Positions 44,277 through 52,200 of a stretch of 64,000 bases of DNA are shown in pieces. Position 1 is the stretch's first letter, and every line of letters starts with the position of its first letter. The position numbers were made by a program, and so were the translations under genes. The notes beneath the pieces were generated by a model. It was not told the origin of the DNA. It ran no database searches and saw only the letters and a list, made by a program, of their open reading frames with translations. The stretch is taken from contig DMOI01000045.1 in assembly GCA_003452395.1 (NCBI GenBank), positions 14,481 to 78,480 of the forward strand, in the 5' to 3' direction. The stretch is from Clostridiales bacterium. Its GTDB lineage: Bacteria > Bacillota > Clostridia > Lachnospirales > UBA12420.

Positions 44277-44588
44277 CTAACAAGCTCTTGATAAAATACC
44301 TGTGTCATCTACATCTTCTGTTACATCATCAAGAATATTTACCATTGATACCGGCGTTACAGCATGTTCTATCAGCATATTTATAATCTCACGTACCGTA
44401 TTGTATCTATCCGATATATTTGTCACAGCCTCCTTTTCAAGTATTCGTTCATTATGTAATTTTTTTATTGATATTCCGTAAATTATCTTGTTGTCCCTTT
44501 GAGCTTTTGTTATATAATAGTTCAAAGTAAATTTCTGTTTCTCTGTCAAAATCTCTTTAGTTCCGTACAAAACATCTTCATTAACCAT
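44277..44588 (-). CDS. DUF6514 family protein
   Basis: A 103-residue cytoplasmic protein: FTLNYYITKAQRDNKIIYGI, then EAVTNISDRYNTVREIINML and HAVTPVSMVNILDDVTED. This order of a beta segment with YGI, a helix, and VTP-containing C-terminus matches DUF6514, a small Clostridia family without known function. Ribosome site AGGGGGA. Own promoter and terminator. Confidence 0.7.
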   Translation of the reverse strand: MVNEDVLYGTKEILTEKQKFTLNYYITKAQRDNKIIYGISIKKLHNERILEKEAVTNISDRYNTVREIINMLIEHAVTPVSMVNILDDVTEDVDDTGILSRAC

Positions 44589-44639
44589 AAATTAAAAATC
44601 CCCCTTTAAATAGTATAATTTGTATAGAAGTCAATTTGA

Positions 44640-44667
44640 ATTATACTCTTTTTAAAAGATTTGTAAA
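44640..44667 (-). promoter_or_regulatory. Promoter of the DUF6514 gene
   Basis: Minus strand TTTACA (44662-44667), 16 bp, TATAAT (44640-44645). Moderate match. The rest of the 44589-44808 gap shows nothing else. Confidence 0.5.
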
Positions 44668-44808
44668 GAAATAAAAAACGCAATTATCCCTTATATATTA
44701 TGTAAAATGACAAACAAATTGTATAAATTCCCTTTTACTCACTAATACTCCATCAAATTATGTAGTTTTATTATTTTTCTTGTAATAAAGTTTTTTAATT
44801 ATTAGTGT

Positions 44809-45753
44809 TTATTTTGTGTTATTATTATTTACCTCTAACAACTTAAATTTCTTCTTATTAATCATTATATCATTTTGCTTACAATAAGCAATACCTTTAT
44901 TTTCAAGTACTGCAACGCTTGTTCCAAAAGCTATCTTAGACATTTTTTCTTGTTCGTATTTCCTTTCAATACCCACAGCAATAGCACCTAAAAAAGCATC
45001 TACTGCCTCTGAAATCTTTTCACAAGGCAAACCATAATCAGCCTCAATATAACAAGTTTTATTTTTAGATATAAAAAGAGCCCCCTCGCCTACAATATCT
45101 ATAATAACATAATGAATACCTTTTTTTATAAAATCCGAGTAGTTTTTTGCAATTTCTTCCTTTGATTTTTGAAGTATCTTATCATCCTTTGATATAGTAA
45201 TTTTTATTGCATATGGGACAATAAAATCTAAAAAATCAAGTACATTACTATATTTGTTAATATTTAGTATTATTTTATAATGATCATTCTTATAAAATTT
45301 CAATATATCTTTGTAAAACTCTTTTTCATTACTTTTGAAGAAATTTTCGTTTATTATAACTACATGTGCCAGATTTCTTGTATCATTCAGAACACTCCTA
45401 TAGATAGCATATTCTTTATCAATTATATTTTTTGTATCTTCCCCTATAACAGCATATGATTTGTTATTCTTATCCAAAATATTTACCTTTAATTCTGTAT
45501 CACATCTAGTATATATAAGCTCTGACTTAATATTATCTTTTGTAAAAATCTTTCTTATATGTTTACCTGTAGTACCACCTAAAAAAGAAACCACAAAAGG
45601 CTCACTTTGCAAAAGCTTAATGGTCTTTATTATGGTCATTCCGCTAATCTCAAGTCTTTCCATATTATCTTCTTCTGTCATGTAACCTACATTCAAATCA
45701 TCCTCATTATAAGTCTTACTTAAATATAAATGAGGTAAAACTAAAATAATCAA
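44809..45753 (-). CDS. PfkB-like carbohydrate kinase homologue, degenerate
   Basis: A 314-residue protein resembling 1-phosphofructokinase/tagatose-6-phosphate kinase: IILVLPHLYLSKTYNEDDLN corresponds to the TLNPALDKTY start, VSFLGGTTGKHI to GFLGGxTG, and KISEAVDAFLGAIAVGIE to the GAGDxF active-site helix. The Gly-Ala-Gly anion hole is replaced (EAVD), so activity is doubtful although the Asp remains. Start: TTG at 45753, 7 bp after AAAGGGGTG; the earlier ATG would add a spurious hydrophobic leader. Confidence 0.7.
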   Translation of the reverse strand: MIILVLPHLYLSKTYNEDDLNVGYMTEEDNMERLEISGMTIIKTIKLLQSEPFVVSFLGGTTGKHIRKIFTKDNIKSELIYTRCDTELKVNILDKNNKSYAVIGEDTKNIIDKEYAIYRSVLNDTRNLAHVVIINENFFKSNEKEFYKDILKFYKNDHYKIILNINKYSNVLDFLDFIVPYAIKITISKDDKILQKSKEEIAKNYSDFIKKGIHYVIIDIVGEGALFISKNKTCYIEADYGLPCEKISEAVDAFLGAIAVGIERKYEQEKMSKIAFGTSVAVLENKGIAYCKQNDIMINKKKFKLLEVNNNNTK

Positions 45754-45773
45754 AATTAAACACCCCTTTAGAA

Positions 45774-45790
45774 CAAATAACAAAGTACAA
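45774..45790. repeat. Short heptamer-type repeat
   Basis: AACAAATAACAAAGTAC, the reverse complement of the TTTGTAC/TTTGTTA units seen at 18827. Confidence 0.5.
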
Positions 45791-45796
45791 ATAAAA

Positions 45797-45829
45797 ATAA
45801 CTAATAGATTATATCTATCAGTTATTTAT
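45797..45829 (-). terminator. Terminator after the TIGR04086 gene
   Basis: Minus-strand AATAACT.GATAGAT / ATCTATTAGTTATT followed by TTTATTTG. Confidence 0.65.
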
Positions 45830-45874
45830 TATAACGTGTTTTTCTGTGAATTGCAAGGTGTATGTATTTATATT

Positions 45875-46246
45875 TTAATTATTTTTTGTGTTAACTCCTA
45901 TTATTCCACCTAAAACTCCACCTATCAACGCTGTGGAAAGTAGCTTAAAAGAATTAGGAGAAAATCCATACTCATTAGTAATAGCAAACGTTATTATAGC
46001 TAAAAAAACAAAATATATCCCCCCTACAAGAAGCCCAGAAAGCCATCCATTCATACTCAGATTTCTTGCAGCATAAAATCCCCCTATAAACAATGCTACA
46101 ATAGTTATAGCTGCAATACCAATACCTATACTATTATCGTCAATAGAAGCGTAGGTTAGTAAAAATGAAAAAAATAACAATAATATAAGCGTTACAATAT
46201 AAGATAGTAAAACTCCTTTAAATAACTGCATAATAAAATTTTTCAT
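45875..46246 (-). CDS. TIGR04086 family membrane protein (YrzE-like)
   Basis: A 123-residue protein with four predicted transmembrane helices, including LFIGGFYAARNLSMNGWLSG, the family signature of a Gly-rich helix with a conserved AAR, and a C-terminal GGVLGGIIGVN. Function unknown. Ribosome site GAGGTG. Between glmU-N and the PfkB-like gene. Confidence 0.85.
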   Translation of the reverse strand: MKNFIMQLFKGVLLSYIVTLILLLFFSFLLTYASIDDNSIGIGIAAITIVALFIGGFYAARNLSMNGWLSGLLVGGIYFVFLAIITFAITNEYGFSPNSFKLLSTALIGGVLGGIIGVNTKNN

Positions 46247-46318
46247 AACTCACCTCTTAATTTGTTTAGTTATTAAAATTATATTACACATTATTAAAAA
46301 TATGAAAAAATATTTAGA

Positions 46319-47047
46319 TTACTTATTTCTTTTGTCCAATATTTCTCTAGCTATAACTAAATCTTCTTGTGTATTAACACCTAGTATCTCAGTATAATCA
46401 TTAACAATATAACTCCCTACCCTATATCCTTCGTTTATGATAATTCTTATAGTATCAGGCAGATAGTACTCATTACTCTTATTATTGTTTTGTATTTTCT
46501 TTAACGCTTCTTTTAAATATTTTCCTTTAAAGCAATATATGCCGGAATTTATTTCCTTTATATTTATTTGATCATTATTTGCATCTTTTTTTTCTACTAT
46601 ACTTATAATATTTTTTTCATTATCTCTAATTATCCTACCATAAGCCATTGGATTATCAAGTATAGTAGTAATAATTGTGGCAGCGTCATTACTTTTAATA
46701 TGCATATCCATAATATTATTTAGAGTTTTTGATGTTATAAGTGGAGAGTCTCCACACAGTACTATAATGTCGTCTATATCATCTATGTATTCTTCCACTT
46801 GCATAACTGCATGTCCAGTTCCTAACTGATCTTTTTGTTCTACAAAAATCACATCATTCTTAACTGCTTCTATTACATTATTTGCGTTACTAGAGATAAC
46901 TACAAATACTCTATCAAAATTGCACATTTTAACAACATCTAACACGTGCTGAATTAACGTTTTATTATTTATCTCATGTAAGACCTTCGGTATCATAGAA
47001 TTCATCCTACTACCTTTCCCCGCTGCAAGTACTATAGCTTTCAACAT
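46319..47047 (-). CDS. glmU: UTP-GlcNAc-1-phosphate uridyltransferase domain (GlmU N-terminal half)
   Basis: A 242-residue nucleotidyltransferase: LKAIVLAAGKGSRMNSMIPK (pyrophosphorylase loop), GTGHAVMQ and VLCGDSPLI (Mg-binding Asp), INSGIYCF. These match GlmU, but it stops at the end of the uridyltransferase domain and lacks the beta-helix acetyltransferase half (~460 residues in usual GlmU). A separate beta-helix protein is encoded at 41995. Downstream of spoVG as glmU is in Bacillus, with a variable protein gene between. Function as UDP-GlcNAc synthase is likely for this half. Confidence 0.85.
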   Translation of the reverse strand: MLKAIVLAAGKGSRMNSMIPKVLHEINNKTLIQHVLDVVKMCNFDRVFVVISSNANNVIEAVKNDVIFVEQKDQLGTGHAVMQVEEYIDDIDDIIVLCGDSPLITSKTLNNIMDMHIKSNDAATIITTILDNPMAYGRIIRDNEKNIISIVEKKDANNDQINIKEINSGIYCFKGKYLKEALKKIQNNNKSNEYYLPDTIRIIINEGYRVGSYIVNDYTEILGVNTQEDLVIAREILDKRNK

Positions 47048-47279
47048 GAAATTTCCCCCATTTTATTAATTATTATATTATATGTTTCCTATCTCGACGA
47101 GTCTTCTTGAGAATCTATTTTGTTTTTTGCTACTTCCTTGTGCACCTCCATCGTCCCTTATATTTGGTGCGCCGCTTATGCTATTGCCCTTCCCAAATCT
47201 ATACGTCGCAAGTTAGCAGTTGCTCGCAAGGAGAAAGTTCAATCTACAACTTTGAAACTACCAAAGCTTAGACTCACTT
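47048..47279. other. Intergenic region after the FGE-like variable protein gene
   Basis: 232 bp. It holds the post-VR stem-loop (47243-47272). On the minus strand a frame without a start codon (about 47077-47208) reads LATYRFGKGNSISGAPNIRD and onward to LVEIGNI before a stop; I could not match it to any family and do not call it a gene. Confidence 0.5.
47243..47272 (-). other. Post-VR stem-loop (candidate DGR homing signal), copy 1
   Basis: Minus strand TCTA-AGCTTTG, loop GTAGTTT, CAAAGTT-G-TAGA. It begins 8 bp past the stop of the FGE-like target gene and shares AGCTTTGGTAKTTTCAAAG with the element at 21191-21221. Confidence 0.55.
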
Positions 47280-48857
47280 TTAGTCAAGCCCACACAGAAC
47301 GGGACGGAAAGAAACATTACTATCAGCAGTGCCATTGATGTAGTGACCCGCGAACGCCCCCGCACTAGTACCATTAGAGTAGTTACCACCGCGAAGGAAA
47401 AACGGATTCGCGCTATATGGAAAATATTGGTAATCTCCGTATCCTTTAAAGGTATTTGTGTTTGTGCTATTATCGCCACATTTCATTATTTCATGTAATG
47501 CTAGTCCTGTCGTATTTCCTTCTGTTTGAGTATAGTTTTCTTGATATGTTGGTGTTCCATCTTCTGTTACTGCTAATACATCTGCTACACCGCTATTACT
47601 TCCATAGGCTGTTACTAGGCTTCCACCATTTGTAGTTAGGATTCCATTTCCGTTTGCCACGTAGCTTGCTATGTACTCCCAAGCACCACCACTCATGTCA
47701 TAGATTCCGTACACGTTTCCGGTTGTGCTTGCTTTTTGGCATTGTGCATTTTTATAGTCACTGATTGTTCCTACATCTGTTCCTGCACTTGCAGAGCTTC
47801 CTGCGCTTCCTGTGACGTATCCACTGTCATTGTTTATCCATATCTCTACGCCATCTCTTACTGCTTCTGAAAGATATGTTACCGCTCCCCAGTCTCTATT
47901 TCTCATCATCAGGGTGTCTACTTCACTGCTGTTAAGTCCATAGCTGCCTGTTTTCATTGCAATACATTTGTTATATATATTATTTACTGTTATACTTCTC
48001 CAGCTTGCTACGCTTGGTACTACTTTTATGTTTGTACTTGCATTTTGACTTGCTTCAAATTTGGCTACCCAGATGCCCGTGAGCTGTGTTGCTCCATATG
48101 TAAAGGCTGGGTGCACAGTAAATCCTGCTGTTGATGTGGTACTCGTTCCTTCTAGATATTCTATTTCTATTTTATCGTCTGCTGCTGAATCTGTATTGTC
48201 TCCTGTTATCTTGTATGCATATCGTGGTATCCATACAAACATACTATTATCTACATCTCCTAGTTGTACATTTGCCCATTTTTCACTTGTCGCATAACTT
48301 CCATTTTCTACGTCTCCTGCGTAGTTATACCATGCTACATCATCTGCTGTTGTTGTGACTACATTGTTGCTTCCATCCCATTTGATTGGTGTCATTCCTG
48401 TTAGTAGCTTCGGCTTGTTTACTCCCATCGCTACATTATATTCTGGGTCTGATGCTGGTGGCGTACCACCGCCTTGAGCGGTGTTGGTTACCTCTACTAG
48501 CCCTGGGCTTACTGTTACCTTACCGTCTGCTGCTACTGCTACGGTAAATGCTCCCGAACCATCCCCGCTTGCTATCGGATTTGTTGGTCTTTCCCTTAGA
48601 TACCCTGTTGTTACCATAGTGTCTATGATATCTGCCTGTACTCCTGTATCTCCCTGCTCCCACAGGTATGCCTGTGCTTGCTTTTGCAAGAGTGCTACTG
48701 TTTCGTTATGGGCTATTTCTCTTGCTCTACCCCCGTTATTCGTAAATATAGGTATCGCAATCGTCGCTAGTGCTGCAAGTATTACAAGCACTGCTAAAAG
48801 TTCAAGTAATGTAAACCCTTTTTTTGTATTTCTTTTCGTATCGTGCATGTCTTTCAT
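47280..48857 (-). CDS. Prepilin-anchored FGE-sulfatase-like variable protein (candidate DGR target)
   Basis: A 525-residue protein. Residues 12-35 are a type IV prepilin signal (KKGFTLLELLAVLVILAALA) nearly identical to that of the 21284 gene. A pilin-like helix and a Gly/Pro linker lead to a C-type-lectin-fold domain of the formylglycine-generating-enzyme kind (GNVYGIYDMSGGAWEYIASY near residue 390). It ends FLRGGNYSNGTSAGAFAGHY, then ADSNVSFRPVLC, the classic architecture of DGR variable repeats. Ribosome site GGAGG, 6 bp before ATG. Inserted between spoVG and glmU. Confidence 0.85.
   Translation of the reverse strand: MKDMHDTKRNTKKGFTLLELLAVLVILAALATIAIPIFTNNGGRAREIAHNETVALLQKQAQAYLWEQGDTGVQADIIDTMVTTGYLRERPTNPIASGDGSGAFTVAVAADGKVTVSPGLVEVTNTAQGGGTPPASDPEYNVAMGVNKPKLLTGMTPIKWDGSNNVVTTTADDVAWYNYAGDVENGSYATSEKWANVQLGDVDNSMFVWIPRYAYKITGDNTDSAADDKIEIEYLEGTSTTSTAGFTVHPAFTYGATQLTGIWVAKFEASQNASTNIKVVPSVASWRSITVNNIYNKCIAMKTGSYGLNSSEVDTLMMRNRDWGAVTYLSEAVRDGVEIWINNDSGYVTGSAGSSASAGTDVGTISDYKNAQCQKASTTGNVYGIYDMSGGAWEYIASYVANGNGILTTNGGSLVTAYGSNSGVADVLAVTEDGTPTYQENYTQTEGNTTGLALHEIMKCGDNSTNTNTFKGYGDYQYFPYSANPFFLRGGNYSNGTSAGAFAGHYINGTADSNVSFRPVLCGLD
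47290..47393 (-). other. Putative DGR variable repeat (VR) in the FGE-like protein
   Basis: From the RGG codons to the FRPVLC tail. Codons are AAC TAC TCT AAT GGT ACT, AGT, then invariant GCG GGG GCG TTC GCG, then GGT CAC TAC ATC AAT GGC, ACT GCT GAT AGT AAT GTT TCT TTC. Y-ending codons dominate, against the A/T-ending preference elsewhere. Confidence 0.7.
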
Positions 48858-48972
48858 AACTAACCTCCATTATATACATCATTTGTATTGGTTATTTAGT
48901 GCTAGGATATTTTTTGGTGTTGTATATGTATGAGAGTGCTTTAAGAAAATTGCCACAAATATGCGGTTTTAC

Positions 48973-49020
48973 GCCTATACCTATACCTATACCTATACCT
49001 ATACCTATACCTATACCTAT
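48973..49020. repeat. Hexanucleotide microsatellite (CCTATA)8
   Basis: Eight perfect copies of CCTATA, 116-163 bp upstream of the FGE-like variable protein start. On the transcribed strand it reads GGTATA repeats. Confidence 0.95.
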
Positions 49021-49162
49021 TTTAACAATTTTCTTTCTTTTTTGCAATAGATTTCGAAAAGAAAATTTTCGCAACAAGAAAAGCGCTCCGCGCGTGTGTC
49101 ATTGCGACATCCTAATACTTAGTTTGTGTATTTTGCAAACTTAGTTATAGGGGTACTAGTAT

Positions 49163-49270
49163 AGTGAGAGGTTCTTTCGACGAAGCAATCCCTTGCTCCT
49201 TACGAAATACTAAAGTGAACTATTAATTTGTTCCATAAAACACGGGATTGCTTCGTTCCTCGCAATGACA
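49163..49270. repeat. Palindromic element family A, copy 4 (diverged)
   Basis: Left arm GTGAGAGGTTCTTTCGACGA, AGCAATCCC; right arm GGGATTGCTTCGTTCCTCGC, AATGACA. A detached TGTCATTGCGAC at 49097 may be its original left tip, split off by about 60 bp. Confidence 0.75.
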
Positions 49271-49297
49271 AAATCGGAGGAGTTTCCTAGTAAACAA

Positions 49298-49328
49298 AAA
49301 AACTCTCTAGCAAATATAGAGAGTTTTT
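49298..49328 (-). terminator. Terminator of spoVG
   Basis: Minus-strand AACTCTCTA / TAGAGAGTT followed by TTTTTTG. Confidence 0.8.
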
Positions 49329-49356
49329 AGTGATATCTGACACGCCGATATCTATG

Positions 49357-49644
49357 TTAAAAGTTTGTTGTTGCAGTATCCGACATTTGAACTGCTGCTT
49401 TTTGATATTCTGAAATTATTGCTTCTTGCATTTTATCTCTTGCATCAGAGTTTATTGGATGTGCAATGTCTTTAAACTCTTCGTTAACTGTTTTTCTGCT
49501 AGGCATAGCTATAAACATGCCCTTTTCCCCTTCTATAACTTTGATATCGTGAACTACAAATTCATTATCAAAAGTCACTGATACAACCGCTTTCATTTTT
49601 GATTCGTTAGTAATTTTTCTAATTCTTACATCTGTAATTTTCAT
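49357..49644 (-). CDS. spoVG: Septation/RNA-binding regulator SpoVG
   Basis: A 95-residue SpoVG: MKITDVRIRKITNESKMKAV, NEFVVHDIKVIEG, KGMFIAMPSRKT and DIAHPINSDARDKMQEAI. A nucleic-acid-binding regulator affecting septation and sporulation. Start at 49644; an ATG four codons earlier is directly adjacent to AAGGAG. Upstream of glmU as in Bacillus, though a variable-protein gene has intervened. Confidence 0.96.
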   Translation of the reverse strand: MKITDVRIRKITNESKMKAVVSVTFDNEFVVHDIKVIEGEKGMFIAMPSRKTVNEEFKDIAHPINSDARDKMQEAIISEYQKAAVQMSDTATTNF

Positions 49645-49707
49645 ACTTTTAGTCATCTCCTTTTGAATAAGTTATCTGTCGTGTGTGACATATTTTTATA
49701 TAAGTTC

Positions 49708-49736
49708 ATATTAACATATTTGTTTTAAAAAATCAA
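49708..49736 (-). promoter_or_regulatory. Promoter of spoVG
   Basis: Minus strand TTGATT (49731-49736), 17 bp, TAATAT (49708-49713). A SigH promoter as in Bacillus was not evident. Confidence 0.55.
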
Positions 49737-49795
49737 TATATTTTTAACATTTTTTTATTATTATGTAAATAATGTGATTTTTTGTCAAATACTGT

Positions 49796-50908
49796 CTATA
49801 CTACAGCTCCCTTTTTCAATATGATTGGGTTTTCCTTCGTACCTATTATCTTTTGATTATCTGATATTATTACTTGCTTATCTAAGATAGCATTCTCTAT
49901 AAGACAATTCTTACCTATATATGAATCATTCATTATTATAGAGTCACTAACAATAGCTCCAGCTCCTACGCAAACTCTACTAAATAGTACTGAATTCTTA
50001 ACCTCTCCTTCTATTATAGAACCACCACTTATAAGACAGTTTTTAACCTTAGCTCCATGGTTATATTTTGCTGGGGGGTCATCTTTTATTCTTGTAGCCA
50101 CAGACGGATAGTCAAGTAACATCTGCTTTCTAATATTAAACTTCAAAAAATCCATATTAGTATCATAATATTTTTTTACTGTACGTATATTCGACCAATA
50201 TCCATCAAATAAATATGCATATATCTTCAGTTTCTTTCTATACTTAGCAATTACATCCGTCACAAAATCATATCGTCCTTCACTTATAACTTGTTCAAGT
50301 ATCTCTATTAATAATGTTCTTTTTACAATATATATTCCTAGTGATGCTATATTAGTCTCTGGATCAAGTGGTTTTTCTTCAAACTCTATAACTCTATTAT
50401 CTGAATCCAATTTCATTATTCCATAACTACTAAGTTCATCGTTTTTAACCATTTCTTTACTGATTATGGTCATATCTGCATTATTATTTATATGATATTT
50501 AAGTACTTCTCTATAATCCATCTTATATATATGATGCCCTGCTCCAATTAAGACATAAGGCTCTTGACTTCTTTTTAAAAATATAATATTCTGATATAGT
50601 GCATCCGCTGTTCCTTTATATTCAAAGGCATTATCCTTAGTAACAGACGGTGTAAACACAAATAACCCACCTTGTTTAGTACCAAGTTCCCATATTTTGG
50701 CAGATGATAGATGATTTAATAATGAACGAGAATTATACTGAGTTATGACTGCTACTTTCTTTATTCCGGAATTTGCCATATTGCTTAAAGTAAAATCTAT
50801 CGCCTTATAACAACTAGCAATTGGCAAAGAAGCCATAGCTCTTTCTGATGCTAGATCTTCTAATTTTTCATTTTTACTGCTTGCAAGTATTATCCCTACA
50901 AATTTCAT
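49796..50908 (-). CDS. glgD: Glucose-1-phosphate adenylyltransferase subunit GlgD
   Basis: A 370-residue GlgC paralogue: FTLSNMANSGIKKVAVITQY, LIGAGHHIYKMDYREVL and a beta-helix end. The nucleotide loop (GIILASSKNEKLEDLASERA) lacks the canonical GGxGxRL, consistent with a regulatory, non-catalytic subunit that modulates GlgC. ATGA overlap with glgC. Part of glycogen synthesis; glgA is not in this window. Confidence 0.93.
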   Translation of the reverse strand: MKFVGIILASSKNEKLEDLASERAMASLPIASCYKAIDFTLSNMANSGIKKVAVITQYNSRSLLNHLSSAKIWELGTKQGGLFVFTPSVTKDNAFEYKGTADALYQNIIFLKRSQEPYVLIGAGHHIYKMDYREVLKYHINNNADMTIISKEMVKNDELSSYGIMKLDSDNRVIEFEEKPLDPETNIASLGIYIVKRTLLIEILEQVISEGRYDFVTDVIAKYRKKLKIYAYLFDGYWSNIRTVKKYYDTNMDFLKFNIRKQMLLDYPSVATRIKDDPPAKYNHGAKVKNCLISGGSIIEGEVKNSVLFSRVCVGAGAIVSDSIIMNDSYIGKNCLIENAILDKQVIISDNQKIIGTKENPIILKKGAVV

Positions 50909-52176
50909 TGTTTCACCTCTTTCGCTAAAAGGGTTTCTCCACTTGGTAATTCTGAGTCTTTATAATCCCCTTTTTTTGTTTCACCATGAACTACACAATT
51001 TTTACCAACAACTATCATATCAGGTATTACAGATTTTTCACCAATCACTGTTATACCTGTGTTATATATTTTAGGTTGCTTTTTATTTGCAATATTCTCA
51101 CCAAAACCTATTTTAGACTTTTCTCCTATAATACAGTCCTCACAAACTATACATCTATCTATCACAGCATTTTCTTTGATTATACAATTACTCATTATTA
51201 TAGAGTCAGTAACCTTTGCACCTTTTCCTACTATTACATTCGGAGATAATATAGAATTTTTTATAACTCCATCAACCTCACAGCCCTCCGAAATTATACA
51301 CGTATCCGTATGAGCATCCTCACCTAAATACTGTGGTAGTTGTCTATCAAAATTAGTGTATATCTTCCAAAACTCTTCATATAAGTTGAATTCCGGTATT
51401 ATGCTTATCATTTCCATATTCGTCTTCCAATACGAATCCACAGTACCTACATCTTGCCAATAGCCTTTAAATTTGTATGCATATAGGTTCTTCTCTTCTT
51501 CTAAAAGCATAGGTATGATATGTTTACCAAAGTCACTATCTTCATGTAGCTCATGTCCTTTTTCTAAGTATTTTTTTAATAATTTAAAATTAAAAATATA
51601 TACACCCATAGACACAAGATTACTTTTAGGTTCTGGTGGCTTTTCTTCAAATTCTACTATTTTATCATTATCATCTATATTCATTATACCGAATCTTGAC
51701 GCCTCTTTTATCGGCACCTCGAGAACGGCAATGGTAACATCCGCATTCTTCTCTTTATGAAAATCCAACATTTTCGAATAATCCATTTTATATATATGAT
51801 CCCCTGAAAGTATAAGGACAAATTCTGGGTCACATTCTTCTAAATAATGCATATTTTGATACACAGCATCAGCAGTACCCGAATACCATGATCCTTCTTT
51901 TGTTTTTATATGTGGAGGCAATAACATTACTCCACCATTTTTCCTGTCTAATTCCCAAGGTATTCCTATACCTATATGTTGATTAAGTTTAAGTGGTTGA
52001 TATTGAGTCAAAACTCCAACCGTATCTATACCGGAATTAATACAATTACTTAAAGTAAAATCAATAATACGGTACTTTCCTGCAAATAAAACTGCTGGCT
52101 TTGCAGTTTTATCTGTAAGTATACCAAGCCTACTACCTTGTCCACCTGCAAGCAACATTCCAATCATTTCTTTCAT
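50905..52176 (-). CDS. glgC: Glucose-1-phosphate adenylyltransferase GlgC
   Basis: Makes ADP-glucose for glycogen, 423 residues. MLLAGGQGSRLGILTDKTAK has the catalytic loop; YRIIDFTLSNCINSGI, LILSGDHIYKMDYSKML and EFEEKPPEPKSN are conserved, followed by a left-handed beta-helix. Start at 52176, 10 bp after GGGGGTG; the 30-codon upstream extension is heptamer repeat. In an operon with glgD. Confidence 0.97.
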   Translation of the reverse strand: MKEMIGMLLAGGQGSRLGILTDKTAKPAVLFAGKYRIIDFTLSNCINSGIDTVGVLTQYQPLKLNQHIGIGIPWELDRKNGGVMLLPPHIKTKEGSWYSGTADAVYQNMHYLEECDPEFVLILSGDHIYKMDYSKMLDFHKEKNADVTIAVLEVPIKEASRFGIMNIDDNDKIVEFEEKPPEPKSNLVSMGVYIFNFKLLKKYLEKGHELHEDSDFGKHIIPMLLEEEKNLYAYKFKGYWQDVGTVDSYWKTNMEMISIIPEFNLYEEFWKIYTNFDRQLPQYLGEDAHTDTCIISEGCEVDGVIKNSILSPNVIVGKGAKVTDSIIMSNCIIKENAVIDRCIVCEDCIIGEKSKIGFGENIANKKQPKIYNTGITVIGEKSVIPDMIVVGKNCVVHGETKKGDYKDSELPSGETLLAKEVKQ

Positions 52177-52200
52177 ATACAATTTACACCCCCTATATAA

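Larger units (their letters stand above)
48858..49356. other. Intergenic region between spoVG and the FGE-like variable gene
   Basis: 499 bp without a gene. It contains the hexanucleotide tract (48973-49020), a TGTCATTGCGAC fragment (49097-49108), family A copy 4 (49163-49270) and the spoVG terminator (49298-49328). Open frames across the hexanucleotide tract (Pro-Ile repeats) are artefacts of the repeat. Confidence 0.7.

Noticed and set aside
46319..47047. Truncated or frameshifted full-length glmU
   Set aside because: No beta-helix coding remains downstream in any frame; the gene ends cleanly at the domain boundary, so it is a separate domain gene rather than a recent frameshift.
47048..47279. 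Template repeat for the variable gene
   Set aside because: No stretch resembles the VR with adenines in place of variable bases.
48973..49020. Possible CRISPR array
   Set aside because: Six-base perfect tandem repeat without spacers; a microsatellite.
48899..49144. Open frames with Pro-Ile repeats on the plus strand and Gly-Ile repeats on the minus strand
   Set aside because: They exist only because the CCTATA hexamer has no stop codon; no ribosome site or family match.
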